From contig NZ_WWCN01000006.1 of NCBI RefSeq assembly GCF_009857445.1, forward strand, positions 186,001 through 250,000: a DNA stretch of 64,000 bases, read 5' to 3'. A model generated the notes under the pieces. That model was not told the origin of the DNA. It was given only the letters and a program-made list of their open reading frames with translations, and searched no databases. Positions 63,220 through 64,000 of the stretch are shown one piece after another. The position numbers and the translations under genes were made by a program. Numbering within the stretch: the stretch's first letter is position 1; each line of letters begins with the position of its first letter. Source of the stretch: Duganella flavida. GTDB lineage: Bacteria; Pseudomonadota; Gammaproteobacteria; Burkholderiales; Burkholderiaceae_D.

Positions 63220-64000
63220 AAGTCGGTGATTTCCTTATGGCGCGGCACCAGCGCCTTCATCACCACCCATGCGCACAGATAGGCCAATGCGCAAATGCCG
63301 AACATGATCATGTAGCCGGTGTGGATATCGTTGACCGATTTGTAGTAGTCGAACACCCAGCCGCCCAATTTGGTCAGCAGCACGCCACCAAGGCCGCCGG
63401 CCATGCCGCCGATGCCGATTACCGACGCCACCGATTTTTGCGGGAACATGTCGGACACGGTGGTGAAGATATTCGCCGACCATGCCTGGTGCGCCGAGGC
63501 GCCGACGCCGATCAGCAGCACCGGGATCCAGTAGCTGATCGCGCCCAGCGGTTGCGCCAGCAGCACCACCAGCGGGAAGAAGGCGATCATCAGCATGGCT
63601 TTCATGCGGCCGTCGTACGGCGCGTAGCCGCGTGCCATGAAGTAGCTCGGGAACCAGCCGCCACCGATGGAGCCGATCATGGTCATGCTGTACAACACGG
63701 CCAGCGGAATCACGATGGCTTCGCCCTTCATGCCGTACTGTGCGGACAAATAAGTCGGTAGCCAGAACAGGAAGAACCACCACACACCGTCGGTCATGAA
63801 TTTGCCGAAGGCGAAGGCCCAGGTCTGGCGATACTTCAGCAGCTGGAACCACGATACTTTCTTGGCCGGTGCGTCAACGCTGGCGGCCACCGGCGCAACG
63901 GAATCGCTGCGGATGTAAGCCAGTTCGCCGGCAGACAGGCGCGGCTGCTTTTCCGGTTTTTCGTACAGCCACAGCCACACACTCATCCAGATGAAGCCGA
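63216..64000 (-). CDS. MFS transporter, hexuronate/sugar type (partial, runs off window end)
   Basis: The last 261 codons of a major facilitator; the frame continues past position 64000, so the N-terminal half is missing. Visible are a cytoplasmic loop (EKPEKQPRLSAGEL) and six membrane helices from WAFAFGKFMTDGVWWFFLFW to ALAYLCAWVVMKA. The FFLFWLPTYLSAQYGM segment matches anion:cation symporters such as ExuT, which carry hexuronates. It overlaps galM by four bases. Substrate unproven; a sugar or sugar acid is likely. Confidence 0.9.
   Translation of the reverse strand, partial: GFIWMSVWLWLYEKPEKQPRLSAGELAYIRSDSVAPVAASVDAPAKKVSWFQLLKYRQTWAFAFGKFMTDGVWWFFLFWLPTYLSAQYGMKGEAIVIPLAVLYSMTMIGSIGGGWFPSYFMARGYAPYDGRMKAMLMIAFFPLVVLLAQPLGAISYWIPVLLIGVGASAHQAWSANIFTTVSDMFPQKSVASVIGIGGMAGGLGGVLLTKLGGWVFDYYKSVNDIHTGYMIMFGICALAYLCAWVVMKALVPRHKEITDL

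Noticed and set aside
1..64000. CRISPR array or insertion sequence
   Set aside because: No regularly spaced direct repeats and no transposase gene are visible; the only dispersed repeat is the REP-like element.

Overview
This is a GC-rich chromosomal segment of a betaproteobacterium, most likely Oxalobacteraceae (the Massilia/Duganella/Janthinobacterium group). That placement is inferred from the rpsU-yqeY-dnaG-rpoD block, an RpoD with a long N-terminal extension and acidic spacer, a PEP-CTERM protein, an endonuclease-type MutL and the general gene style. No rRNA or CRISPR array is present.

Region by region. (1) Positions 1-6.8 kb are an A+T-richer accessory block next to a tRNA-Ile2-like gene (6859-6937). 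It has a tyrosine integrase (5551-6756) whose start faces the tRNA 3' end, as expected of a tRNA-inserted genomic island whose far end lies beyond position 1. Its cargo is unfamiliar: a minus-strand gene open to the window edge that joins a histone-H1-like Lys/Ala/Pro tail to a PD-(D/E)xK-like motif, three tandem paralogues each separated by a terminator, and three further unknown proteins. (2) 7-12.4 kb is the macromolecular synthesis block rpsU, yqeY, dnaG, rpoD. (3) 12.4-25.8 kb is core metabolism and small accessory genes: PEP-CTERM protein, BaiN-like flavoprotein, ybiB, aroG, a shortened NirD-like protein, tsaD, a LysR/SDR pair, a YdjM-like/DUF427/diguanylate cyclase operon, plsY-frnE, ybaK and a nuclease-like protein. 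(4) 25.9-32 kb holds an RND efflux pair, then ogt-xerD and a 59-residue charged protein. (5) 32.5-38.4 kb is a complete C4-dicarboxylate uptake module: TRAP subunits DctQ, DctM and DctP with a DctS/DctR two-component system. (6) 38.4-53.6 kb mixes envelope, repair and tRNA-modification genes: CPBP protease, DUF4142, a rifamycin ADP-ribosyltransferase, DUF885, a second diguanylate cyclase, queG, tsaE-amiC, a YeaD-like mutarotase, alpha-carbonic anhydrase, DedA, cyclophilin-mutL-miaA. (7) 53.7-54 kb has two identical tRNA-Met genes. (8) 54.3-64 kb is a catabolic locus: Tat-exported GH35 beta-galactosidase, AraC regulator, hydroxyproline epimerase plus a three-subunit D-hydroxyproline dehydrogenase, then a LacI regulator, secreted aldose epimerase and an MFS transporter cut by the window end.

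How they fit together. The dct module is a self-contained sense-and-import unit. The last locus could feed on plant hydroxyproline-rich, galactosylated wall glycoproteins: the galactosidase and mutarotase would handle sugar, the lhp-type genes the imino acid; this is an inference from gene adjacency. A roughly 65-70 bp REP-like palindromic element occurs three times, each time exactly between two convergent genes; three other convergent pairs have interleaved stop codons instead. The strongest candidate for something undescribed is the island cargo, especially the H1-tail/PD-(D/E)xK protein at the left edge.
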